Positions 17,018 through 24,914 of a stretch of 64,000 nt of DNA are shown piece after piece. The number at the start of each line of letters is the position of its first letter. The stretch's first letter is position 1. The position numbers were made by a program, and so were the translations under genes. This stretch comes from Sphingomonas metalli (GTDB taxonomy: Bacteria; Pseudomonadota; Alphaproteobacteria; Sphingomonadales; Sphingomonadaceae), in NCBI RefSeq assembly GCF_014641735.1, contig NZ_BMIH01000005.1, positions 62,001-126,000 on the forward strand, read 5' to 3'. The notes beneath the pieces are model-generated. The model was not told the origin of the DNA, ran no database searches, and saw only the letters and a program-made list of their open reading frames with translations.

Positions 17018-18336
17018 GCGGGGCCGACGTTTCCCCGGGGAAACCGGCCTCCCCTTCCCCGCCGCTGGCCGACCTGGACGACGCTGTTTCCCCGGGGAAA
17101 CGTGCCGACCGACCCGCCCACCCGGTGCGCGGCCGGCGCGAGGCCGCGTCCGATCAGTTCGAGCTGTTCCTCCCCTATCTGGCCGATCTGCCGCTGCGCG
17201 ACCAGCGCGAGATGATGGAGCGTCCCTTCTTCAGCCTCGCCAAGTCCAAGCGGGTCAAGCCGATCGATTATCGCTCGCCCGACGGCAAGCTGTGGGTCCA
17301 TGTCTCGGCCAATCCCGACTATGGTATGGCGACGATCTGGGACGCCGATATCCTGATCTATTGCGCCTCGATGCTGGCCGACATGGCCCGGCGCGGGATC
17401 AACGACGTGCCGCGCAAGCTGCACCTCATGCCCTATGACCTGCTCCGCGCGATCGGCCGCCAGCCGACCGGGCGTGCCTATGAGCTTCTGGGGCAGGCGC
17501 TCGACCGGCTCGTCGCGACCACGGTCAAGACCAACATCCGTGCCGATGCCGGCGCGCCCTCCCCTGCCCGCGGTCGCCGCGAGGCGACGTTCAGCTGGCT
17601 CGACGGCTGGACCCAGCTGGTGGACGAGAAGACCGAGCGGTCACGCGGCATGACGATCGAACTGTCGAACTGGTTCTATGACGGGGTCATGATGACCGGC
17701 GGGGTCCTGTCGATCGACCGGGCCTATTTCGACATCTCCGGCGGACGCGAGCGCTGGCTCTACAAGGTCGCCCGCAAACATGCCGGTGGCGCGGGCGAGG
17801 CCGGGTTCGCGATCTCGATGCCGACGCTGTTCGAGAAATCGGGCGCGGAGGGCCAGTATCGCCGCTTCAAGTTCGAGATCGCCAAGATCGCCGAGCGCGA
17901 CGAGCTGCCCGGCTATGCGCTGACGCTCGAACAGGCCGAGGGGAAGCGCGAACCGATGCTGCGGATGCGCCGCCGGGCCGAGCACGAGATGAAGACGGGT
18001 GCGAAGCCCGGCGAGGTGCCGTCCGGCGCGACCGCCTCGCTCCCGGCGAGCGAGGCCCCTGCCCCACCGGTCGACGGCGCAGCCGCGAGCGAAGCGGCCG
18101 CATTGATCCGGCGCAGCGTGAAGGGTCTGGCCGGACGGGCGCAGTTCGGCGAGGTGACGGACGCGACGCTTGCGCTGCTGCGGGCGGAATGTCCCGGCTG
18201 GGACTATCAGACCCTCCACGCCGAGTTCCGCGCCTGGATCGACGCGGATCCGGCCCGGACCCCCGCCAGCTATCAGAATGCCTTTATCGGCTATGTTCGT
18301 CGGTTCGACGCCAAGAACCGCCACACGCTGCGCTAG
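17014..18336 (+). CDS. repA: Plasmid replication initiator, RPA/RepA family
   Basis: This 440-residue protein matches the replication initiator family found with parAB on alphaproteobacterial plasmids. Characteristic segments are DQFELFLPYLADLPLRDQRE, PFFSLAKSKRVKPIDY, DADILIYCASMLADMARRG and LHLMPYDLLRAIGR. It should bind iterons and open the origin; the repeats at 18771-18870 just downstream are the likely target. The GTG at 17014 overlaps the parB stop (GTGA); the longer open frame upstream is the shadow of parB. The N-terminal 45 residues are proline-rich and contain the palindrome-encoded VSPGK twice. The C-terminal 90 residues look like a separate helical domain after a Pro/Ala linker. 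Confidence 0.92.
   Translation: MSGADVSPGKPASPSPPLADLDDAVSPGKRADRPAHPVRGRREAASDQFELFLPYLADLPLRDQREMMERPFFSLAKSKRVKPIDYRSPDGKLWVHVSANPDYGMATIWDADILIYCASMLADMARRGINDVPRKLHLMPYDLLRAIGRQPTGRAYELLGQALDRLVATTVKTNIRADAGAPSPARGRREATFSWLDGWTQLVDEKTERSRGMTIELSNWFYDGVMMTGGVLSIDRAYFDISGGRERWLYKVARKHAGGAGEAGFAISMPTLFEKSGAEGQYRRFKFEIAKIAERDELPGYALTLEQAEGKREPMLRMRRRAEHEMKTGAKPGEVPSGATASLPASEAPAPPVDGAAASEAAALIRRSVKGLAGRAQFGEVTDATLALLRAECPGWDYQTLHAEFRAWIDADPARTPASYQNAFIGYVRRFDAKNRHTLR
17029..17044. promoter_or_regulatory. 16-bp palindrome inside the 5' end of rep, copy 1
   Basis: GTTTCCCCGGGGAAAC is a perfect palindrome 15 nt after the rep start codon. It encodes Val6-Ser-Pro-Gly-Lys10. An identical copy follows 57 bp downstream. 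It is not the parS core sequence. Possible roles are an operator, a second ParB or Rep site, or an RNA structure over the start of rep. Confidence 0.7.
17086..17101. promoter_or_regulatory. 16-bp palindrome inside the 5' end of rep, copy 2
   Basis: A second identical GTTTCCCCGGGGAAAC in the same reading frame encodes Val25-Ser-Pro-Gly-Lys29. The two copies can pair with each other in the mRNA around a 41-nt loop, or each can act as a protein site on DNA. Confidence 0.7.
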
Positions 18337-18619
18337 GACGCCAGCCGGGCAAGGCCGTCCGCCCTCCCCCGCTGATCCTTGCATCCCGGCGGGGCTTTTC
18401 CACCGACCTGATATGGCCGTTGATATGGCAAGGATCGCTTTCGCGGGTCCCCGCGCGAGGCAGGTCTGCCGCTATCGCAGCCGTCGCGCAGAAGATGTTG
18501 CCGCTCGGGTGCAGCGAGCCAAGAGTGACGAGAAAGGCGGCAGGCGGGGTGACCATGCGGCCGGATCCCTCTCGGTCCGGGCAAGTCGGAATGAACCAAC
18601 GCCCAAGCCCCCTGCCACC

Positions 18620-18631
18620 CGTTCCCGAAGT
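18620..18631 (-). repeat. Isolated inverted iteron copy
   Basis: CGTTCCCGAAGT is the exact reverse complement of iteron copy 2 (ACTTCGGGAACG). It lies about 140 bp left of the direct array and could be a Rep autoregulation or handcuffing site. Confidence 0.6.
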
Positions 18632-18770
18632 ATCGGGCCACTCCGGCTTCGCACGGCCCGGGTTTCCTTGCGCCCTTCCGAGGATGTCGGGATTGAACGT
18701 CGCCCGTCGCATGCCTCTGCAAACTGATTCAATCTGCCCCGAAAATCTCAGCCGTGACCGGACCATCGGC

Positions 18771-18870
18771 ACATCGGGAACGCGATACGGTACTTCGGGA
18801 ACGGCCATTCGACATTTCGGGAACGGCAGTGTCGATCCTTCGGGAACGCTTCCACGATATTCCGGGAACA
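18771..18870 (+). repeat. Five direct iteron-like repeats
   Basis: Copies of NNTTCGGGAACG lie at 18771, 18792, 18814, 18837 and 18859, with start-to-start distances of 21, 22, 23 and 22 bp, close to two helical turns. The outer copies are each slightly degenerate (ACATCGGGAACG and ATTCCGGGAACA). This regular spacing is typical of Rep-binding iterons. Confidence 0.85.
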
Positions 18871-18922
18871 TACCCCCGATCGCGAATCGCGCGAATCTGC
18901 CGCGTCCGCAGCCATCGCGGAC

Positions 18923-18949
18923 CGCTTAACCGCTTAACTTTTCTATAAA
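18923..18949 (+). repeat. Tandem CGCTTAAC repeat and AT-rich segment
   Basis: CGCTTAAC occurs twice back to back (18923-18938), followed by the AT-rich TTTTCTATAAA and a related CGTCTAAC at 18951. In this GC-rich DNA it is a good candidate for the unwinding element next to the iterons. Confidence 0.6.
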
Positions 18950-19010
18950 CCGTCTAACCGGCGCGGGGATTTTTGATTTCTTGTTCTTGGAGAAGAAGAG
19001 CGGCGCAGCT

Positions 19011-19376
19011 TCAGCGCGACGCCAACCACCGTTGTAGGCGCGGGCGGACCAATAGGAACGCAAGATAGCCGCGTTCGAGCATGGCGAGGCACCAGGGGTT
19101 CCGCGCCAGAAGACCCAAAGGACGCAGCAGCGGGATTGCGCGCCACATGGCTGCGAAGGCGGCCGCGCCGGACAACAACTGTCCGTCCTCCATCGCATGG
19201 AAGCGTGCGAGGATCGCCTGCCGGTCGAGCGGACAGCTGGAGTGGGGATCGGTCGCGTCGACGAAGCGGATCGCGCCACGCCGGTCGAGCCGCCGCATCA
19301 ACGCGATCTCGCGCGCGCAGAGCGGGCAGCCGCCGTCATGCCAGACGGTGATGCGGGGATGGGGAGTGGCCGGCAT
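19011..19376 (-). CDS. DCC-family (DUF393) thiol-disulfide oxidoreductase-like protein
   Basis: This 121-residue protein carries the family signature WHDGGCPLCAREI near the N-terminus (a CxxC within DGxCxLC), followed by RFVDATDP and a C-terminal hydrophobic helical region ending YLAFLLVRPRLQRWL. Members of this family are thought to be thioredoxin-like, but their substrates are mostly unknown. It directly borders the putative origin, with its stop at the edge of the AT-rich region. Confidence 0.85.
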   Translation of the reverse strand: MPATPHPRITVWHDGGCPLCAREIALMRRLDRRGAIRFVDATDPHSSCPLDRQAILARFHAMEDGQLLSGAAAFAAMWRAIPLLRPLGLLARNPWCLAMLERGYLAFLLVRPRLQRWLASR

Positions 19377-19523
19377 GGTCGGAGAGCGCGTGATGGGGGA
19401 GGGGGGTTCCTCTTAGCTTCGGAACGCCTGGAGGTCGATGGTTCGGCCGACGCGCCGCCCGGGCCCGGACCGGAGCGGCGCGCGTGGGACGGGAAGGGCA
19501 GGGCCCTTGCTCCGTCCGCCTCC

Positions 19524-20258
19524 TCACACCTGCGCGAGGCCTCCATCGACGAAGATTTCGCCACCGGTCATGTAGCTGCTGTCGTCCGAGGCCAGGAAGG
19601 CCGCGGCGGCAGCGACTTCGGCGGGATCGCCGAGGCGACCGAGCGGGGTCGAGCTGCCGAGCGCTTCGAACGCCTCGGCGCCGACCACCTTGAGCGCGAG
19701 GTCGGTGCGGGTCGGCCCGGGCGAGAGCACGTTGACGCGAATGCCCGTGCCGCGCAGATCCTGCGCCCAGCTGCGGGCGAAGTTGCGGACGGCCGCCTTG
19801 GTCGCACTGTAGATGCTGAACTGCGGCGTCCCCATCTCGCCGGTGGTGGAACCGGTCAGGATGATCGATCCGCCGGCGCTCATCAGCGGCAGGCCCTTCT
19901 GCACGGTGAAGACGAGCCCCTTCACATTGACGTCGAAGGTCGCCTGATAGTCTTCGGGCGTGATCGTGCCGAGCGCGGCGAACGCGCCGGTCCCGGCATT
20001 GGCCATGACGATGTCGGCGCGGCCATGCCCGTCGCGCACCGCGGCATAGAGCCGGTCGAGATCGTCAAGGTCGCTGACCGAGCCGGCAACCGCACGGGCG
20101 TGGTCGCCCAGTTCCTGCACCGCCGCGTCGAGGGCCGCCTGGCGTCGCCCGAACAGATAGACGAAGGCACCCTCCGCCACGAACCGCCGCGCCGAGGCAA
20201 GTCCGATGCCGCTGCCGCCGCCGGTGATAATCGCGACCTTGTTCTTCAACCTGTCCAT
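19524..20258 (-). CDS. Short-chain dehydrogenase/reductase
   Basis: This 244-residue classical SDR has the NAD(P) motif TGGGSGIG at about residues 12-19, NAG in VMANAGTGAF, catalytic Ser in ILTGSTTG, and YSATK with the catalytic Tyr and Lys. It ends EIFVDGGLAQV. The ATG at 20258 follows AGGAGCGAAGACA; an upstream in-frame extension is rejected. It is divergent from an HxlR regulator, which very probably controls it. The substrate is unknown; such pairs often respond to quinones or aldehydes. Confidence 0.92.
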   Translation of the reverse strand: MDRLKNKVAIITGGGSGIGLASARRFVAEGAFVYLFGRRQAALDAAVQELGDHARAVAGSVSDLDDLDRLYAAVRDGHGRADIVMANAGTGAFAALGTITPEDYQATFDVNVKGLVFTVQKGLPLMSAGGSIILTGSTTGEMGTPQFSIYSATKAAVRNFARSWAQDLRGTGIRVNVLSPGPTRTDLALKVVGAEAFEALGSSTPLGRLGDPAEVAAAAAFLASDDSSYMTGGEIFVDGGLAQV

Positions 20259-20310
20259 TGTCTTCGCTCCTGTATCGTTGAGGAGCGCGCTAGCTGGCGC
20301 GGCACAAACC

Positions 20311-20342
20311 TGTGGACAAGTATGCACCTTTTGGTAAGTACC
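20311..20342. promoter_or_regulatory. Putative operator between SDR and hxlR-type gene
   Basis: The 88-bp divergent region contains AAGTATGCACC followed by GGTAAGTACC, with GGTA-N2-TACC as an inverted repeat. HxlR-type regulators often bind such short repeats in the spacer between their own gene and the divergent target. Confidence 0.45.
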
Positions 20343-20346
20343 CTAT

Positions 20347-20766
20347 ATGACCCGTCCGCCAGCTTCGCTCGACACCGATGCCGCGCCGGTCCCGACCGGC
20401 TTCAGCTGCGGGCTCGACGCGACCTTGCGGATCATCGCGGGCAAGTGGAAGCCGTTGATCGTCTACTTCCTGGCGCAGGGACCCAACCGCTACGGCGCCC
20501 TGCGCCGCGCGGTGTGGGGCGTCAGCGACAAGATGCTGATCCAGCATCTGAAGGAGCTGGAGGCGGACGGCATCGTGCGACGGACCGACCATCACGAGGT
20601 GCCGCCCCGCGTCGACTACAGCCTCACCCCGCTCGGCCATAGTCTGGCGGCTGCGCTGGCGCCGCTCTGCGTCTGGGGCTCCGAGAACATGGCAACGGTG
20701 GCGCAGGTGCTCGCTGAGCGGGAAGACTGGCCGAAGCCGCGCCAAGCGACCGCAGACGGCGCCTGA
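20347..20766 (+). CDS. HxlR-family transcriptional regulator
   Basis: This 139-residue winged-helix regulator has a cysteine at FSCGLDATL near residue 21, the position used for redox sensing in related regulators. It then has the typical IIAGKWKPLIVYFLAQGPNRYGALRR split over the first helices, SDKMLIQHLKELEADGIVRR (recognition helix and wing) and YSLTPLGHSL. It is divergent from the SDR gene and likely represses it. Confidence 0.93.
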   Translation: MTRPPASLDTDAAPVPTGFSCGLDATLRIIAGKWKPLIVYFLAQGPNRYGALRRAVWGVSDKMLIQHLKELEADGIVRRTDHHEVPPRVDYSLTPLGHSLAAALAPLCVWGSENMATVAQVLAEREDWPKPRQATADGA

Positions 20767-20983
20767 GCGCCGAAACCGCATATGGTGAGGGTGGAGTAGC
20801 GGAGAGGACCTTTTTCGCCTCCAGCGGCCGTTATCGGCGCCGTGAAGGCGGGGATGGGCACGCGAGTTCCGATAAAGTTTCGCGACGCCGGCTGCCGAAC
20901 GCCGAGGGGCTGTCGCCTCCGTGTCGCTCAAGCTATGGATCGGTTGCGATGACCGGGCGGGAACCGGCAGGGGAGGGGACGGC

Positions 20984-22591
20984 ATGAGGGCAAGGTTCGG
21001 CGCGCTCGCGCTGGTCGCGGCGACGATCGGCTCCGCAGTATCGGCGCAGCAGGCTCCGGTGTCGGTGACAATCGACGCGGCCGCGAGCGGTCCGCGCATC
21101 GATCGCAACATCTTCGGCCAGTTCGCGGAGAATCTCGGCACCGGCATCTATGGCGGCGTGTGGGTGGGGGAGGGGTCGCCGATCCCGAACGTACGCGGCA
21201 TCCGGACCGACGTGACCTCGGCGCTCCGGGCGCTGAAGATCCCCAGCGTCCGCTGGCCGGGCGGCTGCTTCGCCGACGAATATCACTGGCGCGACGGCAT
21301 CGGCCCGAGCCGGCAGCGTGCGGTCACCGTGAATGGCAGCTGGGGCAATGCGCTGGAGAAGAACGACTTCGGCACCGACGAGTTCTTCGACTTTCTCGAT
21401 CAGATCGGCTCCGACGCCTATATCTCGATCAACATGGGTTCGGGCAGCGTCAAGGAGGCGGCCGACTGGCTGGCCTATATGACCGCCGATCCCGGCACCA
21501 CCGCGGGAGCCGAGCGCGCCGCGAACGGCCATCCCAAACCCTATCGCGTCCGTTTCCTGGGGCTCGGCAACGAGAGCTGGAGCTGCGGCGGCGCCTATCG
21601 CCCCGACTATTATGTCGACGAGATGAAACGCTATGCCCGCTTCGTCCGCAACCTGAACCTCGAACAGCAGGGCACGGACAATCCTGCCGGCGGATCGGTC
21701 GCCGGCAGCGCCCCGATGCAGCGGATCGCGGTAGGTCCGGGCACGCCGGACACCGACTATACCGAAGCGGTGATGAAGGCGTGGAAGGCGCATGACTGGA
21801 GCTGGAGCATCGAGGGCCTGTCGATGCACAACTACACATGGGTCCGCTGGCCGCCCGCCTATGCCAGTACCGGGTTCGGCGAGCGCGAATATGCGACGCT
21901 GATCCAGGACACGCTGAAGATGGAGGACATGATCCGCATCCACTCGGCGGTGATGGACAAGTACGATCCCGACAAGAAGGTCCCGCTGGTGATCGACGAA
22001 TGGGGCGTCTGGCTCGCCAAGCTGCCGGGCAGCCGCGACGGCTTCCTGCACCAGCAGAACTCGATCCGGGACGCGATCATCGCGTCGATCAACCTCAACA
22101 TGTTCGCCCGCCATGCGGACCGCGTGCGGATGACGGCGATCGCGCAGATGGTGAACGTGCTGCAGGCGATGATCCTGACCGATGGGCCGAAGATGGTGCT
22201 GACGCCCACCTATCACCTGTTCAGGATGTACGTGCCCTTCCAGGATGCGACGCGGCTGCCCATCGCCTTCGATGCCGGGACCTATCGCTTCGGCACGGTG
22301 GCGATCCCGCGGGTCGACGCGATCGCAGCGCGGGCGCAGGATGGCAAGCTGTGGGTGGCATTGACCAATGTCGATCCCGGCACGCCGGTGCGGATCGACG
22401 CGCGGATCGACGGCCTTGCGGCGCGGACGGTGACGGGGACGGTGCTGACGGCCGATCGCGTGGATGCGATCAACAGCTACGACAGGCCCGATGCGGTCAT
22501 GCCACGGCCGATCGCGGCCTCGGTGAGGGGCGGGCGCATCGCGGTGACGCTGCCGCCCAAATCGGTGGCGGTGCTGTCGGTCAGTCCCTGA
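20984..22591 (+). CDS. Secreted alpha-L-arabinofuranosidase, GH51
   Basis: This 535-residue enzyme removes arabinose side groups from plant polysaccharides or oligosaccharides. A signal peptide occupies residues 1-21 (ending AVSAQ). The catalytic acid/base is Glu197 in GLGNESW and the nucleophile Glu339 in VIDEWG. Other family segments are FGQFAENLGTGIYGGVW and VRWPGGCFADEYHWRDGIGP. The C-terminal beta-sandwich ends PPKSVAVLSVSP. The ATG at 20984 is preceded by GGGGAGGGG; the longer frame from 20921 is rejected. No transporter or regulator for arabinose is adjacent. A hairpin follows the gene. Confidence 0.93.
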   Translation: MRARFGALALVAATIGSAVSAQQAPVSVTIDAAASGPRIDRNIFGQFAENLGTGIYGGVWVGEGSPIPNVRGIRTDVTSALRALKIPSVRWPGGCFADEYHWRDGIGPSRQRAVTVNGSWGNALEKNDFGTDEFFDFLDQIGSDAYISINMGSGSVKEAADWLAYMTADPGTTAGAERAANGHPKPYRVRFLGLGNESWSCGGAYRPDYYVDEMKRYARFVRNLNLEQQGTDNPAGGSVAGSAPMQRIAVGPGTPDTDYTEAVMKAWKAHDWSWSIEGLSMHNYTWVRWPPAYASTGFGEREYATLIQDTLKMEDMIRIHSAVMDKYDPDKKVPLVIDEWGVWLAKLPGSRDGFLHQQNSIRDAIIASINLNMFARHADRVRMTAIAQMVNVLQAMILTDGPKMVLTPTYHLFRMYVPFQDATRLPIAFDAGTYRFGTVAIPRVDAIAARAQDGKLWVALTNVDPGTPVRIDARIDGLAARTVTGTVLTADRVDAINSYDRPDAVMPRPIAASVRGGRIAVTLPPKSVAVLSVSP

Positions 22592-22623
22592 TCGGGGCTA
22601 GGGCAGGGGGGCGGGAGCGGGCA

Positions 22624-22651
22624 GGCGGCGCGACCGATCTGCCGCGCCGCC
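22624..22651. terminator. Hairpin between convergent genes
   Basis: GGCGGCGCG (22624-22632) pairs perfectly with CGCGCCGCC (22643-22651) around a 10-nt loop, between the convergent arabinofuranosidase gene and the small membrane protein gene. It probably serves both. Confidence 0.6.
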
Positions 22652-22662
22652 CCCTCTAATCC

Positions 22663-22986
22663 TTACTTCTCGCCGTTGTCCTTGACGCCGACGACCGGCA
22701 CCGAGATCGATTCCTTCTCGGTCTTCACCTTCGGCACCGCGACCTGGGTCTCCTTGGTGCCGACGACGACCGCCTTCGAGTCGAGATCGACCTTGGGAAG
22801 CGAGCCGCCCTTGGCGCTGACGTCGACATCGGGGAGCGATCCGCCCTTCACATCGGCCTTCCAGAAGCCGGTGGCGAAGAGGAAGGCGACGATCAGCGCG
22901 ACGATGATGACCACGGCGGCGAGCACCTTGCCCGATCCGCCCCGGCGCACGACGACGCGATCGGGCTCGTTCCTGTATTCGACCAT
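22663..22986 (-). CDS. Small single-pass membrane protein of unknown function
   Basis: This protein of about 107 residues has a basic N-terminus (DRVVVRRGGSGK), one clear membrane helix (VLAAVVIIVALIVAFLFATG) and a repetitive outer part. There GGSLPDVDVSAK and GGSLPKVDLDSK are tandem units, followed by VPKVKTEKESISVPVVGVKD. The outside part is likely periplasmic by the positive-inside rule. The function is unknown. AGGAGGAGG precedes two possible ATG codons (22992 and 22986); the second has better spacing. Confidence 0.75.
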   Translation of the reverse strand: MVEYRNEPDRVVVRRGGSGKVLAAVVIIVALIVAFLFATGFWKADVKGGSLPDVDVSAKGGSLPKVDLDSKAVVVGTKETQVAVPKVKTEKESISVPVVGVKDNGEK

Positions 22987-23073
22987 GTTCATCCTCCTCC
23001 TAAACCCTGGTTGGTTGCCCCGACAGCGTCGCCCGGGAGTTCGCGGCGACGCTGTCGGTGCTACGCAAGCGGC

Positions 23074-23325
23074 CTACATCGCCGCATCTCGTGACAGCCC
23101 GTCATTCTCCGGCCACTGGGGCGGCAGGACACGGGCCATGCTGATCTCGCCATCGTCCGGCGGCGCGGGCCGATCGAACGACGGCCCGAGGCGATAGACG
23201 CCGGGGATGTCGCGCGTGGCATCCAGGCCGGCAAAGGCGCCGAGGCCGGCGGACAGGGCGACGCCGGTCGCCACTGCCGTCAGCCTCACCGCCGATACTG
23301 CCCGATATGCGCCCGTGCGATCCAT
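23074..23325 (-). CDS. Possible small exported protein
   Basis: This 83-residue frame starts MDRTGAYRAVSAVRLTAVAT and continues with a hydrophobic Ala/Gly stretch that could be a signal or membrane segment. A proline- and aspartate-rich tail follows (SFDRPAPPDDGEISMARVLP). It is divergent from the sensor kinase gene. It lacks a clear ribosome binding site, so it may not be real. No family is recognised. Confidence 0.4.
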   Translation of the reverse strand: MDRTGAYRAVSAVRLTAVATGVALSAGLGAFAGLDATRDIPGVYRLGPSFDRPAPPDDGEISMARVLPPQWPENDGLSRDAAM

Positions 23326-23382
23326 GCAGCGGAGACGCCGCGCCGCACGCCATCGTTCCGGCTGAGCAACAAGGTTACCGAT

Positions 23383-24825
23383 TTGTATCCTTTTCGGGTA
23401 AGGCTTTGGCGGCGATTGGCGGCATCCAGGGCGATCGCGCGGTGGGGAGAGACGAGCATCGTCGAGCAGGCCGGAAGCGTAGCCCGATCGCGCTGGCGAC
23501 AGAGCGCCGCGCTGCGCGTCGCGGTGCTGACTGCGGGGCTGTTGTTCGCGGCGATGCTGCTGCTGGGCGGCTCGGCGGTGCTGGCGGTCTATGCCGGCAT
23601 GGTCCACCGCCTCGACAGCTCGATCATCCGGGCCGCCGACGATCTGATGGCCCTGCGCGCGCGACGGGGGCCCGCCGCGCTAGTCGAAGCGATCCGTCAG
23701 CGGGAGCATGTCGCATCCGACAGTCTGGACGTCGCGCTCTATGATCGCGCCGGCCGGTTGCTCGCCGGCCGGCCCGGCATCGTGCCGCCGCCCGAGGGGT
23801 GGCACGACATGGTCTTCCCCGATCCCGTCGAGGGTGGCGACCCGACGCGGGTGCTGGTGACGCCGACCGAGGCGGGCGGGCGGCTGATGATCGCCGGCAA
23901 CCGGCGGCCGCTGCTGGTCGCGCGGTCGGTGATCGGCTGGCTGTTCGTCGTCGCGTCGATCATCATCCTGCTGCTCTGCACGCTGATGGGCGCGCTGCTG
24001 ATCCGGTTTCTCGACCGTCGGCTTGATCCCATCACCCGCACCGCCAATGCGGTGCTGGCCGGGGACCTGGGGCAGCGCGTTCCGGAGAGCGGGGCCGGCG
24101 ACGAGTTCGACCGGGCGGCCCGCTCGCTCAACCTGATGCTCGACCGGATCGCCGGGCTGGTCGACAATCTGCGCCAGGTCAGCAGCGATCTTGCGCACGA
24201 CCTGCGTACGCCGCTGACCCGGATCCGGGTCGGGCTGGAACGTGCACCGGCGCCGGGGTCGGGGGGAACGGCGGAGGCGATACAGGCAGCCATCGCGCAG
24301 ATCGACGACGTCGTACTGCTGTTCGAGGCCATATTGCGCATCGCCGAGATCGACGGTTCGGCCGGCCGCACCATGACGACGCTCGATCTCGACGTCATCG
24401 CGCGCGACATCGTCGAGACGATGGCGCCGGCCTTTGCCGACCAGGCGATCGACCTCGTCTATCGCAGCGGCGGCGCCTGTCCGATCCGCGGCGACCGGAT
24501 GCAGATCGCCGCGCTGCTGATCAACCTCCTGGAGAATGTCCTGCGCCACGCACCGGGCAGCTATCGGACCGAGGTGGGAACGATGCGAGGCGGCGCGCAG
24601 GTGACCCTCACCGTGCGCGATACCGGGCCGGGCGTACCGGACGGGCAGCTGGAGCGGATCTTCGACCGGTTCGTGCGGCTTGACCGGTCGCGCTCGACCG
24701 CGGGCCACGGACTGGGCCTCAGCATGGTGCGCTCGGTCGCGCAGGCGCATGGCGCGGGCGTCGAGGCGATCAACGACGATGGACTGCGGGTGACCCTGCG
24801 CTTCCCCCTTGCGGCGGACGGATGA
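23383..24825 (+). CDS. Membrane sensor histidine kinase
   Basis: This 480-residue two-component sensor has membrane helices at about residues 45-70 and 187-210 that flank a periplasmic domain of roughly 115 residues. A HAMP domain follows (RRLDPITRTANAVLAGDLGQ), then HisKA with the phospho-accepting His near residue 272 in SSDLAHDLRTPLTRIRV, and an ATPase domain (LINLLENVLRHAPG, VRDTGPGVPDG, HGLGLSMVRSVA). The TTG at 23383 is the upstream-most start; another TTG at 23416 is possible. Its partner is the response regulator 90 bp downstream. The signal is unknown. Confidence 0.9.
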   Translation: MYPFRVRLWRRLAASRAIARWGETSIVEQAGSVARSRWRQSAALRVAVLTAGLLFAAMLLLGGSAVLAVYAGMVHRLDSSIIRAADDLMALRARRGPAALVEAIRQREHVASDSLDVALYDRAGRLLAGRPGIVPPPEGWHDMVFPDPVEGGDPTRVLVTPTEAGGRLMIAGNRRPLLVARSVIGWLFVVASIIILLLCTLMGALLIRFLDRRLDPITRTANAVLAGDLGQRVPESGAGDEFDRAARSLNLMLDRIAGLVDNLRQVSSDLAHDLRTPLTRIRVGLERAPAPGSGGTAEAIQAAIAQIDDVVLLFEAILRIAEIDGSAGRTMTTLDLDVIARDIVETMAPAFADQAIDLVYRSGGACPIRGDRMQIAALLINLLENVLRHAPGSYRTEVGTMRGGAQVTLTVRDTGPGVPDGQLERIFDRFVRLDRSRSTAGHGLGLSMVRSVAQAHGAGVEAINDDGLRVTLRFPLAADG

Positions 24826-24914
24826 CGAACCGCGGCTGAACCGGGGATTCAGTCGATGTTCGCAATTGCCGGGCTAATGCTTTCCAATACCGGACGATTT
24901 GCCTGGAGATCTTT

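Larger units (their letters stand above)
18337..19010. other. oriV: Putative replication origin region (oriV) downstream of rep
   Basis: This 674-bp stretch has no convincing gene. It contains one inverted iteron-like site, five direct iteron-like repeats, a tandem 8-bp repeat and an AT-rich segment near the right end. The order rep, iterons, AT-rich DNA is that of an iteron-type origin. Short open frames here lack start signals and good composition. Confidence 0.75.

Noticed and set aside
20305..20325. Possible DnaA box (TGTGGACAA)
   Set aside because: It has one mismatch to the consensus, stands alone, and lies in the promoter spacer of the HxlR/SDR pair, 1.4 kb from the iterons.
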